Positions 24,932 through 32,759 of a stretch of 36,544 nt of DNA are shown here, in pieces. Location of the stretch: positions 1 through 36,544 of the IMG/VR virus record IMGVR_UViG_3300037200_000006; one strand, 5' to 3'. Within the stretch, counting starts at the first letter, position 1. Each line of letters begins with the position of its first letter. Source of the DNA: a virus. The notes beneath the pieces are model-generated. The model was not told the DNA's origin, did not search any database, and saw only the letters and a program-made list of their open reading frames with translations. The position numbers were made by a program, and so were the translations under genes.

Positions 24932-25272
24932 CAGCGGTGCTCCTGTTGCAAGAGACGATCACGAAGCGCGTAGCCCATGAGCGGCCACACCTGCCGCACA
25001 GCATCCTCGTATGCCAACTTGATCCCGAGTTCGCGGTTAAAGTTGGCGGGACTAGCCGGAGCGGCCTTGCCGATAATCGTGAAGCCATTGCGCATCACCA
25101 GGATGCAGATTGATAGGACATCAAGACTGTCATGTGCGGGACTTTCGGGACCGACCGCAGTCGCGCCCGTGATGTCATATCGCGCAGAAATCGCGCCCTG
25201 TATGTCGGATAGCGCAACGCGCGGCGCAGTGCGACCGGCAGCGCATTCGGCCTCGGTAGCCTCTAAACTCAT
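24931..25272 (-). CDS. Gp49-family phage protein (N4 gp49 / Sf6 gene 66 family, 113 aa)
   Basis: The C-terminal two-thirds match the pattern of this family: LSICILVMRNGFTIIGKAA, then PANFNRELGIKLAYEDAVRQ, then VWPLMGYALRDRLL. The N-terminal DIQGAISARYDITG also fits. The family is widespread in phages and its function is unknown to me. The ATG at 25272 overlaps the preceding stop (TGATG); a GTG three bases earlier is possible. The length agrees with family members. Confidence 0.85.
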   Translation of the reverse strand: MSLEATEAECAAGRTAPRVALSDIQGAISARYDITGATAVGPESPAHDSLDVLSICILVMRNGFTIIGKAAPASPANFNRELGIKLAYEDAVRQVWPLMGYALRDRLLQQEHR

Positions 25273-25517
25273 CACCTTTCTCCTGTCGCAAACGGCCCCG
25301 GCGAGTGCCGTGGCCTCGGCCAGTCAATGCGCTTGTTGCTCGGCCACACCACTTCGCCCACGGCGCTCTGCACCGCGCACAGCGCCGCCATTTCCAGCCG
25401 ACGCGGGTCTATGGTGCCGGTCATGACGTGCTCGCCGTCCTGGTTGACGATCGAGTGCGTCGCGTTCACCAGCGCCTGCTGGATGTCGAGAAGGATGGTT
25501 TCGGGGACGATGAGCAT
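25272..25517 (-). CDS. Hypothetical protein (81 aa)
   Basis: ATG at 25517 overlaps the previous stop as TGATG; a GTG codon directly before it is a less likely start. Residues 5-25 form a helix, residues about 40-65 a second helix rich in Ala/Val (RRLEMAALCAVQSAVGEVVW), and the tail is Pro/Arg-rich. No membrane span and no family recognised. It lies between the Arg-Gly-Gly protein and the Gp49-family gene in one coupled run. Confidence 0.7.
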   Translation of the reverse strand: MLIVPETILLDIQQALVNATHSIVNQDGEHVMTGTIDPRRLEMAALCAVQSAVGEVVWPSNKRIDWPRPRHSPGPFATGER

Positions 25518-26050
25518 CACCCCACCTTCCCACCCGCACGACGCCGCTTATACCCGGCGACCTCGATCATCTCCGTCTTATCGTCACCCATCTCGCCACC
25601 GCGCGCCATCATGCCCGGCGGCTTGGCACCCATCGGAGGACCACCCGGCGGCGGCGCTCCAGGAGGCATTCCCCCAGGCGGCGGCGCACCCGGCGGCGGA
25701 CCACCGCCACCACCGCCCATGTGCTGCATCGCGGCCTGCGCGCCCATCTTGGCGCCGATCTGCATTCCCTGCTGCCGCCCGGCCTGCATCGCCTGCTGGG
25801 CTGCCGCCGGGTCCTGCGCGCCGGGCTGTCCACCGCCGTTGATGTGGATGTTGACCACCGGCTTGCCATGCTTGCCGGTCGCACCACCCCGCGCCCTGCG
25901 ATCCGGGCGATCCATGCCCTTCTCGCCCTTGACCGCGCCGCCACGTCGCAGCCCCTGCGCTTTCGCCACCGCTGCGTCGTCGGTCTTGCCGTAGCCGTAG
26001 TCGCGCAACATCCGCGACCCGCGCTCCTGCGGGGTTTCACAGTCGGTCAT
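25517..26050 (-). CDS. Gly/Pro-rich Arg-Gly-Gly-motif head-operon protein (177 aa)
   Basis: ATG at 26050 overlaps the previous stop (ATGA). The N-terminus is charged; residues about 33-60 carry GLRRGGAVKG and MDRPDRRARGGAT, the latter almost identical to a segment in the 86-residue protein at 16927-17187. The middle is Gln/Ala/Met-rich helix (AAAQQAMQAGRQQGMQIGAK), then a collagen-like Gly-Pro stretch (PPPGAPPPGGMPPG), then MMARGGEM and a basic end KRRRAGGKVG. Probably a disordered, basic virion or assembly protein. No enzyme motif. Confidence 0.8.
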   Translation of the reverse strand: MTDCETPQERGSRMLRDYGYGKTDDAAVAKAQGLRRGGAVKGEKGMDRPDRRARGGATGKHGKPVVNIHINGGGQPGAQDPAAAQQAMQAGRQQGMQIGAKMGAQAAMQHMGGGGGGPPPGAPPPGGMPPGAPPPGGPPMGAKPPGMMARGGEMGDDKTEMIEVAGYKRRRAGGKVG

Positions 26051-26280
26051 GTCACATACTCCTGAAACCACATCAGTTCGCCGTCAACGAAACGAAAACC
26101 AGCACGAATGCGCTTGTGCTTGTGGACATAAACCTGCTGCTGGGGATCGTATGGTTCGTTGATCGGCTCACCGGACGCGGGAATTTCCCACCCACAAATC
26201 CACCACTCACCCGGATTCGGCCCCTCGCCACGGCTACTCACGACCCACCATCCTTGTCCTGGTTCTGCGCCATCAGCCAC
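26047..26280 (-). CDS. Small Trp-rich hypothetical protein (77 aa)
   Basis: A GTG at 26280 is the best start; it overlaps the upstream small gene by 8 bases. The protein is unusually rich in Trp (GQGWWVVSS; GEWWICGWEIP; LMWFQEY) and beta-type residues, with no membrane span. No family recognised. It ends in ATGA with the Arg-Gly-Gly protein, which supports translation. Confidence 0.65.
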   Translation of the reverse strand: MADGAEPGQGWWVVSSRGEGPNPGEWWICGWEIPASGEPINEPYDPQQQVYVHKHKRIRAGFRFVDGELMWFQEYVT

Positions 26281-26437
26281 GCTCAGCGGAGAACAACTCG
26301 TGGCGCGGTGCTTCCGCTCCCACGCGATGGTGCAGCTTCTCCATCACGTCAGCCGCTTCCTGGCTTAGATCGTCCGCCGACCGGCGCAGCATTTCGATCA
26401 GTTTGTGGATGCGCTCGGAAGATGGGAAATCACTCAT
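26273..26437 (-). CDS. Small helical hypothetical protein (54 aa)
   Basis: A short frame with ATG at 26437 and a strong AAAGGA about nine bases upstream. The sequence is a charged helix-turn-helix pair (SSERIHKLIEMLRRSADDLS, EAADVMEKLHHRVGAEA) ending SAERG. It overlaps the next gene's GTG by 8 bases. The ribosome-binding site and the coding-like codon pattern support it. Function unknown. Confidence 0.65.
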   Translation of the reverse strand: MSDFPSSERIHKLIEMLRRSADDLSQEAADVMEKLHHRVGAEAPRHELFSAERG

Positions 26438-26452
26438 GAGTTTGTGTCCTTT

Positions 26453-26524
26453 TCAGCAGGGCGGCGGCATGACGAAACAGATGATGGCGATAAGGCAAAC
26501 CACGATGATTACATCCCCAATCAT
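26453..26524 (-). CDS. Membrane micropeptide after the portal gene (23 aa)
   Basis: An ATG overlapping the portal stop (ATGA), with AAGGA 10 bases upstream, opens a 23-codon frame: MIGDVIIVVCLIAIICFVMP followed by PPC. Nearly the whole peptide is a membrane span with two Cys in it and one at the end. It is short for any known holin. It may be a genuine micropeptide or a coupling frame that carries ribosomes from the portal gene to the next one. There is no support beyond start context and composition. Confidence 0.5.
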   Translation of the reverse strand: MIGDVIIVVCLIAIICFVMPPPC

Positions 26525-29055
26525 GATCCACCATCCTTTCCTTGATCCGCCATCAGCCCAGCCGAAAACTGCGCCCCCTGCTGCGCCCTCGACGCCGCAC
26601 CTTCCTGCGCCTGCGCGTCGCGATCAGCGCCCGCGTCGGCGCTCTGCTGCGCACCCGACACCATCGCCTGCCCCATCTTGTCCAGATGCTGGGCGTGATC
26701 CTGCACCCGGTCGGCCGTGGCGTTGGCAGTGTCGTGCGCGCGATCGGCGGCGGCGTTGGCGGTGGCGTGGCCGGTGGTCACGGCTGCCTTGGCCAGATCC
26801 GCCGTCGCCTTGACCTTGGCTGCGTCCAGCGACATGCCGGCGCGCGCCTCGGCGGACTGGCGATCGGCATCGCGCTGGTCGCCTTCCTGCTGAAGCTCCG
26901 CCGTGCGCGCCTGGTTCTCCATCTGGGCCGTCTGGACCTTCACGCCGTCCGAAGCACTCTGGCTCTGCGCCTTGATCTGCGCGGCAACAATGCGCGGGTC
27001 TGGCGGCGCGGGCGGCGGGGGTTGCGGCGGCATCACGAACTCGTTCGGATCGCCGTCGCTCAGGATGCGCGCCGCCTTGCTGAAGATCGCCTTCTGGTTG
27101 GCGATGCCCTGGAACTGCGGCATTCCGCCCAGGCTGATCAACCCCTGGATTTTCATCAGCCGGTGCACGGCGCTGGGCGTGTTGGGATCGCTGGCCGGCA
27201 CCAGGTCCATGTCGGCCAGTTCCTCGCCCACCTGCCACTGCCGCGCCGGCGACTTGTTGCCGCGATACAGCGCCTCCGGGTCTTCCACGAACAGGTCGCG
27301 CAGCAGTTCGAACTCCTCCTGCTGCGAGATATGATCGTCCTTGTGCACCGCGCCGGGCACCTGCGACACGCTCTCGATGTACGACATGATCGTGCCGACC
27401 GGCGTGTTGCCGATGCGTCCCTCGCCCACCGGCAAGTCCACGATGCCGGCCACGCGGCGCACGTCGCCCTCGAACTTCTCGGTCATCGCCATCATCTCGG
27501 GACCGGGCGGACGATACGGCAGCGGCATCAGCACGTCCTGAATCTTCGAACCGCCCGCCGCGTCCATGCCGATGAACTCGCCGGGATTCGGCCGGATCAC
27601 GGTGTTGCTCTGCCGCGACGCCACACCCTTGAGATACACGCCGCCGGGGAAGTTGGCGAACAACCCGCTGTCAACTCCCGCGCGCATGATCATCGTTGCC
27701 GCCTGCGTCGGATTGCCGACGAGGTGGATCATTCCCAGGTCATAGAAACCCAACCCCGGGACGAAGCCGTATTTGACGTAACTGCGCTTGGCACGGTGGT
27801 CAGGATCACCCTTTTTCCAGTTTCGTCGTATCTCCAGGATTTGCCGGCTGTCCAGGTCGATGGCCACTCGATAGGGAAGGGGATAACCGGGACGCTTGCC
27901 TGACTCATCGCGGTCGAGGACATCAAGTCCTTCCATCTGCCCCGTATCGTCAATCGTTGATCCAAGCTCACACCGCACCTCATATACTACGTGCTGGAAG
28001 TCAGCGGGCCGTGCACTCATCGGCGTGACGCCCTCGATGTCGCCGACCGCTTCGTCGGTGTCGCTGGTCTGGCCGGTGGGCTGCACCAGATCCACGTCGA
28101 GGTAGTGGCCGGCCTGCTGCAACCGCAGCATCGTCGCCTGCCGGATCTTCACGCGCTCCGTGATGCGCCCGGCGCCCTGAAGATGCGTGCAGTCGTTGGA
28201 CACGATCAGATCCTGCGCCCGCACCCACGTGCTTGCCGGACGACGCCGCAGCGGGCAGCGGTAGACCTTGCGGAAGGCGTTGCCGATCAGCGCCCTGGAA
28301 AAGAGCATCTTGGAGAAGTCGGGATAGTACTCCTTGTCCGTGACGGTCAGGAAGTGGTTGAAGTCCATCTCGAACGCATCGGCCAGTTGGTCAGGCGTCA
28401 GTGGCGGGCCGCCATTGTGGCCGATGCCTGGCGGCGGCGACGCGCCTGCAATGCCGCCCGCTCCTGCAATGCCGCCCGCTGACGATCCCAGAGTTGCACT
28501 AGCAGCGGCGGGTGCGCCTCGCTGACCCTCCACTTGAGAGGAGTCCAGATCCAACTCGCCCGGCGCCGTATCGCGTCTGACTTTGACTGGGCCGCCAACT
28601 GGTAAGAGTTCCGCACGCGCTGTCCCCCAACTCTTGACCACCGCCTCCAGCAGGCACGTCGCAATCGCCTTGCACACCGTGCCGTCCGCCGACACGCTCG
28701 TGGTCGGGTCTTGTAGCCTGATCCCAAGATATTCCGCAGCCTTGTTTGCGGTGTCCTCCCAGTCCTTGCGACTGGCGATGTCCGCGTCGATGCCGTCCAG
28801 CAGGTAGCCGGCCAGCGCCATCATCGCGCCGGGGTCCATGTCCTCCGCCAGATTCTCGTCGAAGTTCTTCGCAGTGCGCGGCTTGCGCTGGGCAACCGCC
28901 GTGCTGCCAACCTCCACATGCACCGTGCCGTCATCGCCGACGCTCACCGTCGTGGCGTTGGGATCGGGGCGCGCGTCCTCCACGACGTGAATCCCCGACG
29001 GCCTGGCGCGCCGGCGAGGGTCGATCAGGTGGACGATGGGGGATGAGGCGCTCAC
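26521..29055 (-). CDS. Portal protein (844 aa)
   Basis: A large P22-type portal by pattern: crown/wing region near RKDWEDTANKAAEYL, DLGMIHLVGNPTQAATMIMR, FANFPGGVYLKGV, then PLPYRPPGPEMMAMTEKFEG and VAGIVDLPVGEGRIGNTPVG, ending in a long Ala/Gln/Glu/Asp helical C-terminus (about 690-840) fit for a portal barrel or tube. Residues about 195-218 hold a Gly/Ala-rich insertion with the GIGHNGGPP motif. The start is GTG at 29055, overlapping the previous TGA (GTGA); a TTG at 29079 is less likely. Twelve copies form the DNA-entry ring and bind the terminase. Confidence 0.88.
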   Translation of the reverse strand: MSASSPIVHLIDPRRRARPSGIHVVEDARPDPNATTVSVGDDGTVHVEVGSTAVAQRKPRTAKNFDENLAEDMDPGAMMALAGYLLDGIDADIASRKDWEDTANKAAEYLGIRLQDPTTSVSADGTVCKAIATCLLEAVVKSWGTARAELLPVGGPVKVRRDTAPGELDLDSSQVEGQRGAPAAASATLGSSAGGIAGAGGIAGASPPPGIGHNGGPPLTPDQLADAFEMDFNHFLTVTDKEYYPDFSKMLFSRALIGNAFRKVYRCPLRRRPASTWVRAQDLIVSNDCTHLQGAGRITERVKIRQATMLRLQQAGHYLDVDLVQPTGQTSDTDEAVGDIEGVTPMSARPADFQHVVYEVRCELGSTIDDTGQMEGLDVLDRDESGKRPGYPLPYRVAIDLDSRQILEIRRNWKKGDPDHRAKRSYVKYGFVPGLGFYDLGMIHLVGNPTQAATMIMRAGVDSGLFANFPGGVYLKGVASRQSNTVIRPNPGEFIGMDAAGGSKIQDVLMPLPYRPPGPEMMAMTEKFEGDVRRVAGIVDLPVGEGRIGNTPVGTIMSYIESVSQVPGAVHKDDHISQQEEFELLRDLFVEDPEALYRGNKSPARQWQVGEELADMDLVPASDPNTPSAVHRLMKIQGLISLGGMPQFQGIANQKAIFSKAARILSDGDPNEFVMPPQPPPPAPPDPRIVAAQIKAQSQSASDGVKVQTAQMENQARTAELQQEGDQRDADRQSAEARAGMSLDAAKVKATADLAKAAVTTGHATANAAADRAHDTANATADRVQDHAQHLDKMGQAMVSGAQQSADAGADRDAQAQEGAASRAQQGAQFSAGLMADQGKDGGS
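28445..28480 (-). repeat. Two 18-bp tandem repeats in the portal gene
   Basis: Two identical 18-base units, CCTGCAATGCCGCCCGCT on the plus strand, encode a duplicated AGGIAG-type segment in the Gly/Ala-rich insertion just before the GIGHNGGPP motif. A simple in-frame duplication, likely tolerated as a flexible loop. Confidence 0.9.
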
Positions 29056-29321
29056 GGGCTTAACCAAATACCCAGCCAATTGCCGATGGCCTTGGCATCA
29101 TGCGAGCGAGACTTGATTTGTATCCATTCGCTCAAAGCGGCATCCCGGTTAAGTAAAGACACTATTAACGCTGCCAATTCTTCCGATCCGCGTGTGAACC
29201 AGCACACCAGAGGCGGAACTGCCAATTTACCGTCATCTGTATACTCAATGCCCACAGCCCCACGCCACGGAGCGCCCTTCAGGTTCCATTCGTTCTCTGC
29301 GATGCGGTAGGAGGCGCTCAC
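29052..29321 (-). CDS. Hypothetical protein (89 aa)
   Basis: GTG start nine bases after the previous stop. The sequence (MSASYRIAENEWNLKG, GAVGIEYTDDGKLAVPPL, ELAALIVSLLNRDAALSEW) looks like a small soluble alpha/beta protein. No family recognised. Its last codons overlap the portal GTG as GTGA, so it is translated with the portal. Confidence 0.7.
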   Translation of the reverse strand: MSASYRIAENEWNLKGAPWRGAVGIEYTDDGKLAVPPLVCWFTRGSEELAALIVSLLNRDAALSEWIQIKSRSHDAKAIGNWLGIWLSP

Positions 29322-29330
29322 TCGGCGGCG

Positions 29331-29528
29331 TCAATCATCACACCCATCCTCGGCCACAATCTCAACGTCCAGACCGGCCGCGCGAGCAGCAATCATTTCG
29401 GCCTGACACTGTGAGAGGCTCTGACCGGCTTGCACATGCGTTTTGACACTCGTAGCGCCCGCGCTCTTGATCCTGAGCCAGAACGCAAGATCGCCCGTGC
29501 CCTCTATGTGTCCGTCATCGTATGTCAT
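29331..29528 (-). CDS. Small hypothetical protein (65 aa)
   Basis: ATG at 29528 overlaps the previous stop (ATGA) with a G-rich GGGGG stretch upstream that could serve as ribosome-binding site. The first part is polar, then LAFWLRIKSAGATSVKTH looks like beta structure, and residues about 36-60 form a helix (QSLSQCQAEMIAARAAGLD). The protein is acidic at its end (EDGCDD). No family recognised. Confidence 0.65.
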   Translation of the reverse strand: MTYDDGHIEGTGDLAFWLRIKSAGATSVKTHVQAGQSLSQCQAEMIAARAAGLDVEIVAEDGCDD

Positions 29529-29782
29529 ACGGCACCCCCGCTCTGCGATCCCCACAACCTCTCGGCCGCCGCCGGGGCGAACGTCATCCGCATCCGCGCA
29601 CGATCCGCCGCCATCGCCCGCGCATGACGCTCGGCCGCCATTGCCGTCAACGCCTCGCGCGTCGCATACCAGTCGTCGGTCGCGAAGTCGCACACCCAGC
29701 CGCTCGCCTCAAGTTCGGCCACGGACGCGACGCCGGCGGCGATCTGGCGGCGAGTGACGTGGATCACTTGAGCGGCACCCAT
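29525..29782 (-). CDS. Hypothetical protein with Arg/Ala helix (about 85 aa)
   Basis: The start is uncertain: ATG at 29782, or GTG at 29767 in a GTGA overlap with the previous stop. Either way the protein starts near VIHVTRRQIAAGVASVAELE and contains a long Ala/Arg/Met helix (LTAMAAERHARAMAADRARM). It ends in ATGA with the next gene. No family recognised. Confidence 0.6.
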   Translation of the reverse strand: MGAAQVIHVTRRQIAAGVASVAELEASGWVCDFATDDWYATREALTAMAAERHARAMAADRARMRMTFAPAAAERLWGSQSGGAV

Positions 29783-30192
29783 ACGCATTCGCCATCGATC
29801 TCCGTTGCCACATGCGTCCATTTCGGGTCGTCGAGTTCAGCGCCGGACACGACCCTGAAGCCGGGATGCAGTTCTCGCGCAAGCGTGCGCATCGCGGCAT
29901 CCCTGGCCGTTTGCTGATGGTCCGGCGTGCCTAGAGCGATCGCTGCGGCGAAATCATCGGCAACGGCCTGCTGATGAAGATCCACGGTGCGCTCCATCAG
30001 CACCCAGCCCCGCCATGTCAGACGTTTGTCCGGGTGACGGCGCTGTGGCACCAGCCGCCAGCCGTAGTCGGCCATCTCATCAGGATCGGCGTTGGCTGCC
30101 CTCCACTCATATACCCAGCCGTCTGGCGGCACGATCTCTGGATCGGCAATGGGAGGGACGTATCGTGGCCTAACGCTCTGCTGTGATGGCAT
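29764..30192 (-). CDS. Hypothetical protein following the large terminase (142 aa)
   Basis: ATG at 30192 lies inside the end of the large-terminase gene (22-base overlap) with GGGGG a few bases upstream. The sequence has several Trp in a beta-like first half (DGWVYEWRAANADPDEM; TWRGWVLMERTVDLH), then helices rich in Ala (VADDFAAAIALG; TARDAAMRTLAREL). No known motif. It opens the run of four small unknown genes between the large terminase and the portal. Confidence 0.7.
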   Translation of the reverse strand: MPSQQSVRPRYVPPIADPEIVPPDGWVYEWRAANADPDEMADYGWRLVPQRRHPDKRLTWRGWVLMERTVDLHQQAVADDFAAAIALGTPDHQQTARDAAMRTLARELHPGFRVVSGAELDDPKWTHVATEIDGECVWVPLK

Positions 30193-31873
30193 ACGGCACC
30201 CCCTGTCGCCTCTTGAACCGCCGCGCCTCTTCCTCCTGCGCGTCGAACTCCATCTTGCGCAGCACCACCCCATGCTTGCGAACCCACGACAGGCACATGC
30301 TCACACTGTCAACATAGTCGTCGTGCGCGCCACGCGGGAAGTCCGACACTTCGGCGATCACCTCATCGGCCCACGCGGTGGCCGGCGCGAAGATCATGCC
30401 GTTGGTGTAAACGTCCAGCTTCGACACCGGGTCGCGGCGGCAGTCGCCGGAAAACAGGTGCGACACGGCATTGAGCCGGCTTTGCTTGTCGCCCAGGGGC
30501 TTGACCAGCACCGTCTGCCAGCTGGCGTGCTGGTAGAGCCGCTTGATCTCGTCGTGTACGTCGCGCCCGCGCGTCTTGTGCTCGATCAGCAGATAGTCGA
30601 TGCGCCGCGCCGCGCACGTCTCAGCGATGCGCGCCACCAGCTCGGCCAGCGGCGCCCGGATGCGCCAGGCGTCCATCAGCATGAGTTGCGGTTGGCCGGC
30701 ATCGCCTGGAAACGCACCCCAGCCTGTGAACGCATTCCAATCGGCTTCTGTGTTCTCCTCCATCGCAGTATCAAAGCTGCCGATGGTAGTCCCGAAGTCC
30801 GGGAAATTACGCTTCGTCCAGGTATTCCACCAGTCGACGTTGATGATGCCGCCGCCGCGTGGCGTTGGCGCCTGCTGATACTGACCGGCGTAGGCGTATG
30901 TGCCCTTGATGTTGCGCTGCTCGTCAACGGCATCCTCGGAGAATCGCTCCGGCCATGCCAGCTTACCATCGACCTTGGCGAGCGGCGAGCCGTGCCGGAT
31001 ATAGCCGTTGCCCTTGTCGTTGAAGTACAACCCCTCCAACACCTCGCCGTCGCGGTCCAATGCCCGGGGATCGGTCCACACGTCGGTCGGCTGCCCCTTG
31101 TCGTCGCGCCGCAGCACCACGCTCGAAATCCTGAGCGGGTCGAACTCCATCGGGATGCATAACCACGTGTACCTGTCGCCCCCATACTTCACCAGCGTGC
31201 CTGTCGCGTCCTGTCGGTGCGTGCGCTGCTGGATGCTTATGATTGCATCCTCCGACAGATTGTTCAACCTGTCCGGCATCACCTCACGCAACCACTGGTT
31301 GGTGCCGTCGCGCACCGTCGCCGACTCGACCTGCGCCGGATCGTTGGCGTCGTCGATCAACACGCGATTGCCGCGTTGTCCGGTGGTGGTGCCGCCGACC
31401 GACGACGCCACCTTCCAGCCGGTGGCCGAGTTCTCGATCTTGCTCACCCCCGCCTTGGTGATGCGGACGTGCGGCCAGCACTGCTGGTACAGCCGGCTGC
31501 TGACAATTCTTAACAATCTGCCGTTGTCGCGCTCGGTCAGTGTGGCTGAGTAACTGGTTGAAATGTAACGCATTGACGGGAAGTGTATCCACTCCCACGC
31601 CGGCCAGAACACGTTGAGCGTCAGGCTTTTCATTGCGCCCGGGAAAATGTTGATGAGCAGCCGCGTGATGTGGCCCTCGGTTACGGCCATCAACGAGTCG
31701 CACATCGCCTCCAGCGGCCAGCCCTCGACCAATTGCGCTTCCGGCTCGACCGTGTGCCAGAACATGCGGATGAACGCCATCAGGTCGCCCTCGGCGGCCT
31801 TCCGGTCGATGGCCAGCAGGCGGCGGCGCTCCAGCTCGCGGCTGAAAATGCCGGGGGGGAGGATGGTGGGCAT
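30170..31873 (-). CDS. terL: Large terminase subunit (567 aa)
   Basis: Packages DNA into the procapsid. ATPase motifs: a Walker A-like loop INIFPGAMKS (75-83; Lys82-Ser83 kept, with an unusual Ala-Met before Lys), Walker B RVLIDDANDP (170-179) and a coupling motif SIQQRTHRQD (213-222). Nuclease half: Asp368 in GSFDTAMEEN, Glu431 in LLIEHKTRG, and Asp518/519/522 in GAHDDYVDSVSM. The length and order fit the classic two-domain type (helical N-terminal part, ATPase, RNase H-like nuclease). The ATG overlaps the previous stop (TGATG). The only departure from the norm is the Walker A wording. Confidence 0.95.
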   Translation of the reverse strand: MPTILPPGIFSRELERRRLLAIDRKAAEGDLMAFIRMFWHTVEPEAQLVEGWPLEAMCDSLMAVTEGHITRLLINIFPGAMKSLTLNVFWPAWEWIHFPSMRYISTSYSATLTERDNGRLLRIVSSRLYQQCWPHVRITKAGVSKIENSATGWKVASSVGGTTTGQRGNRVLIDDANDPAQVESATVRDGTNQWLREVMPDRLNNLSEDAIISIQQRTHRQDATGTLVKYGGDRYTWLCIPMEFDPLRISSVVLRRDDKGQPTDVWTDPRALDRDGEVLEGLYFNDKGNGYIRHGSPLAKVDGKLAWPERFSEDAVDEQRNIKGTYAYAGQYQQAPTPRGGGIINVDWWNTWTKRNFPDFGTTIGSFDTAMEENTEADWNAFTGWGAFPGDAGQPQLMLMDAWRIRAPLAELVARIAETCAARRIDYLLIEHKTRGRDVHDEIKRLYQHASWQTVLVKPLGDKQSRLNAVSHLFSGDCRRDPVSKLDVYTNGMIFAPATAWADEVIAEVSDFPRGAHDDYVDSVSMCLSWVRKHGVVLRKMEFDAQEEEARRFKRRQGVPYAITAER

Positions 31874-32274
31874 CAGCAGCCTCGGCGCGGTTGTCTACGC
31901 CCGGCAATTCTGTAAACAGTAGAGATAGCAATCCCGTAATGTTTCGAAATATACCTTAACCTCATACCGTGCTTATGGAGATCGCAAATCTCCATTTCCT
32001 CCCGGTATGACAGCTTGTGCGGGCGTCCCATTTCCTTGACGACAACCTCAACGCCACGCTTCATTGCCTTGGACCTGGGCGGCCGGCGTGCGTGCGTCTC
32101 GTGAACGACGCCATCGATCAGCGCCAGCTCGATCAGGCGCATACGCGTCAGCCACCGATCCGGCAGCGTCTCCTGGAAGGCTGGCGTGAAGCCCTCACGC
32201 AACCGCTCCACATAGGCGTCAGAGCTTGGGTGATAGGCGGCAATGCCGAGGTTGCGGCCCACGTGCACCACCAT
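31873..32274 (-). CDS. HTH protein between terminase subunits (133 aa)
   Basis: Coupled to both terminase genes by TGATG overlaps. The C-terminal 50 residues (GRPHKLSYREEMEICDLHKH, then MRLRYISKHYGIAISTVYR, then a basic GRRQPRRGC end) form a helix-turn-helix of the resolvase/Hin or HTH_23 type, with GRP at its start like Hin. The N-terminal half has helices without a resolvase catalytic Ser motif, so it is not a recombinase. A DNA-binding role in packaging or regulation is plausible. Function otherwise unknown. Confidence 0.8.
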   Translation of the reverse strand: MVVHVGRNLGIAAYHPSSDAYVERLREGFTPAFQETLPDRWLTRMRLIELALIDGVVHETHARRPPRSKAMKRGVEVVVKEMGRPHKLSYREEMEICDLHKHGMRLRYISKHYGIAISTVYRIAGRRQPRRGC

Positions 32275-32711
32275 CAGTGTATCCCTTTCTCGGAGTGCTT
32301 CGCCTGCTCGGACGCCGCGAGTGCCGCCAGTTCTTCCTCCTCCAAATCCTCCAGCGACCTGATCATCCTAATAACGCGCTTCTCGGTAATGTGGCCGTTG
32401 AGCTTCGCCATCAGTTCCAAGAAGCCCTTTACTGCGGGATGGTGGTGGTCTTTCTTTGCGTCCGCCATCGCGATGAGGGTTTCGCGCTCAAGCCATTCTT
32501 TGGTGATCTTGGCGTGTTGCACTCTAGTCTTCAGGCCCTCATCGATGGCGGCCTTGATCAAAGGTTTTGTGAGGTTTTCGGCCCCGATTGCCTGCGCAGT
32601 ATTCTCGCTATACCCGGCTCGCTTGGCAGCTGCCGTGGCGTTGAGGTCGATCAGGTACTCGACGACGAACTGTGCCTGCCTCGGGTTCAGCCCCCGCTCA
32701 TTCTCGGCCAT
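32274..32711 (-). CDS. terS: Small terminase subunit (145 aa)
   Basis: The N-terminus AENERGLNPRQAQFVVEYL, then LNATAAAKRAGYSENTA, matches the HTH-bearing start of Terminase_2-type small subunits, which bind the packaging site. A central and C-terminal oligomerisation region follows, with an acidic helix (LEDLEEEELAALAASE) near the end. I chose ATG at 32711 (GAAG nine bases upstream); ATG at 32726 adds MKIFR and cannot be excluded. It overlaps the next gene as TGATG. Confidence 0.88.
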   Translation of the reverse strand: MAENERGLNPRQAQFVVEYLIDLNATAAAKRAGYSENTAQAIGAENLTKPLIKAAIDEGLKTRVQHAKITKEWLERETLIAMADAKKDHHHPAVKGFLELMAKLNGHITEKRVIRMIRSLEDLEEEELAALAASEQAKHSEKGIH

Positions 32712-32730
32712 GCGAAAAATCTTCATGGTG

Positions 32731-32759
32731 CATACGAATGTCGTTGACGGGCGCGTATG
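32731..32759. promoter_or_regulatory. Inverted repeat CATACG-N17-CGTATG, candidate operator
   Basis: Six-base perfect arms, 17 bases apart, lie in the divergent gap between the small terminase and the plus-strand island and straddle the proposed -35 element. A dimeric HTH protein such as the one encoded at 33312-33494 could bind here. This is an unproved but well-placed site. Confidence 0.4.

Noticed and set aside
31873-32274. Serine recombinase / invertase
   Set aside because: Only the HTH part resembles Hin; the N-terminal half lacks a recognisable catalytic Ser region and the length is too short.
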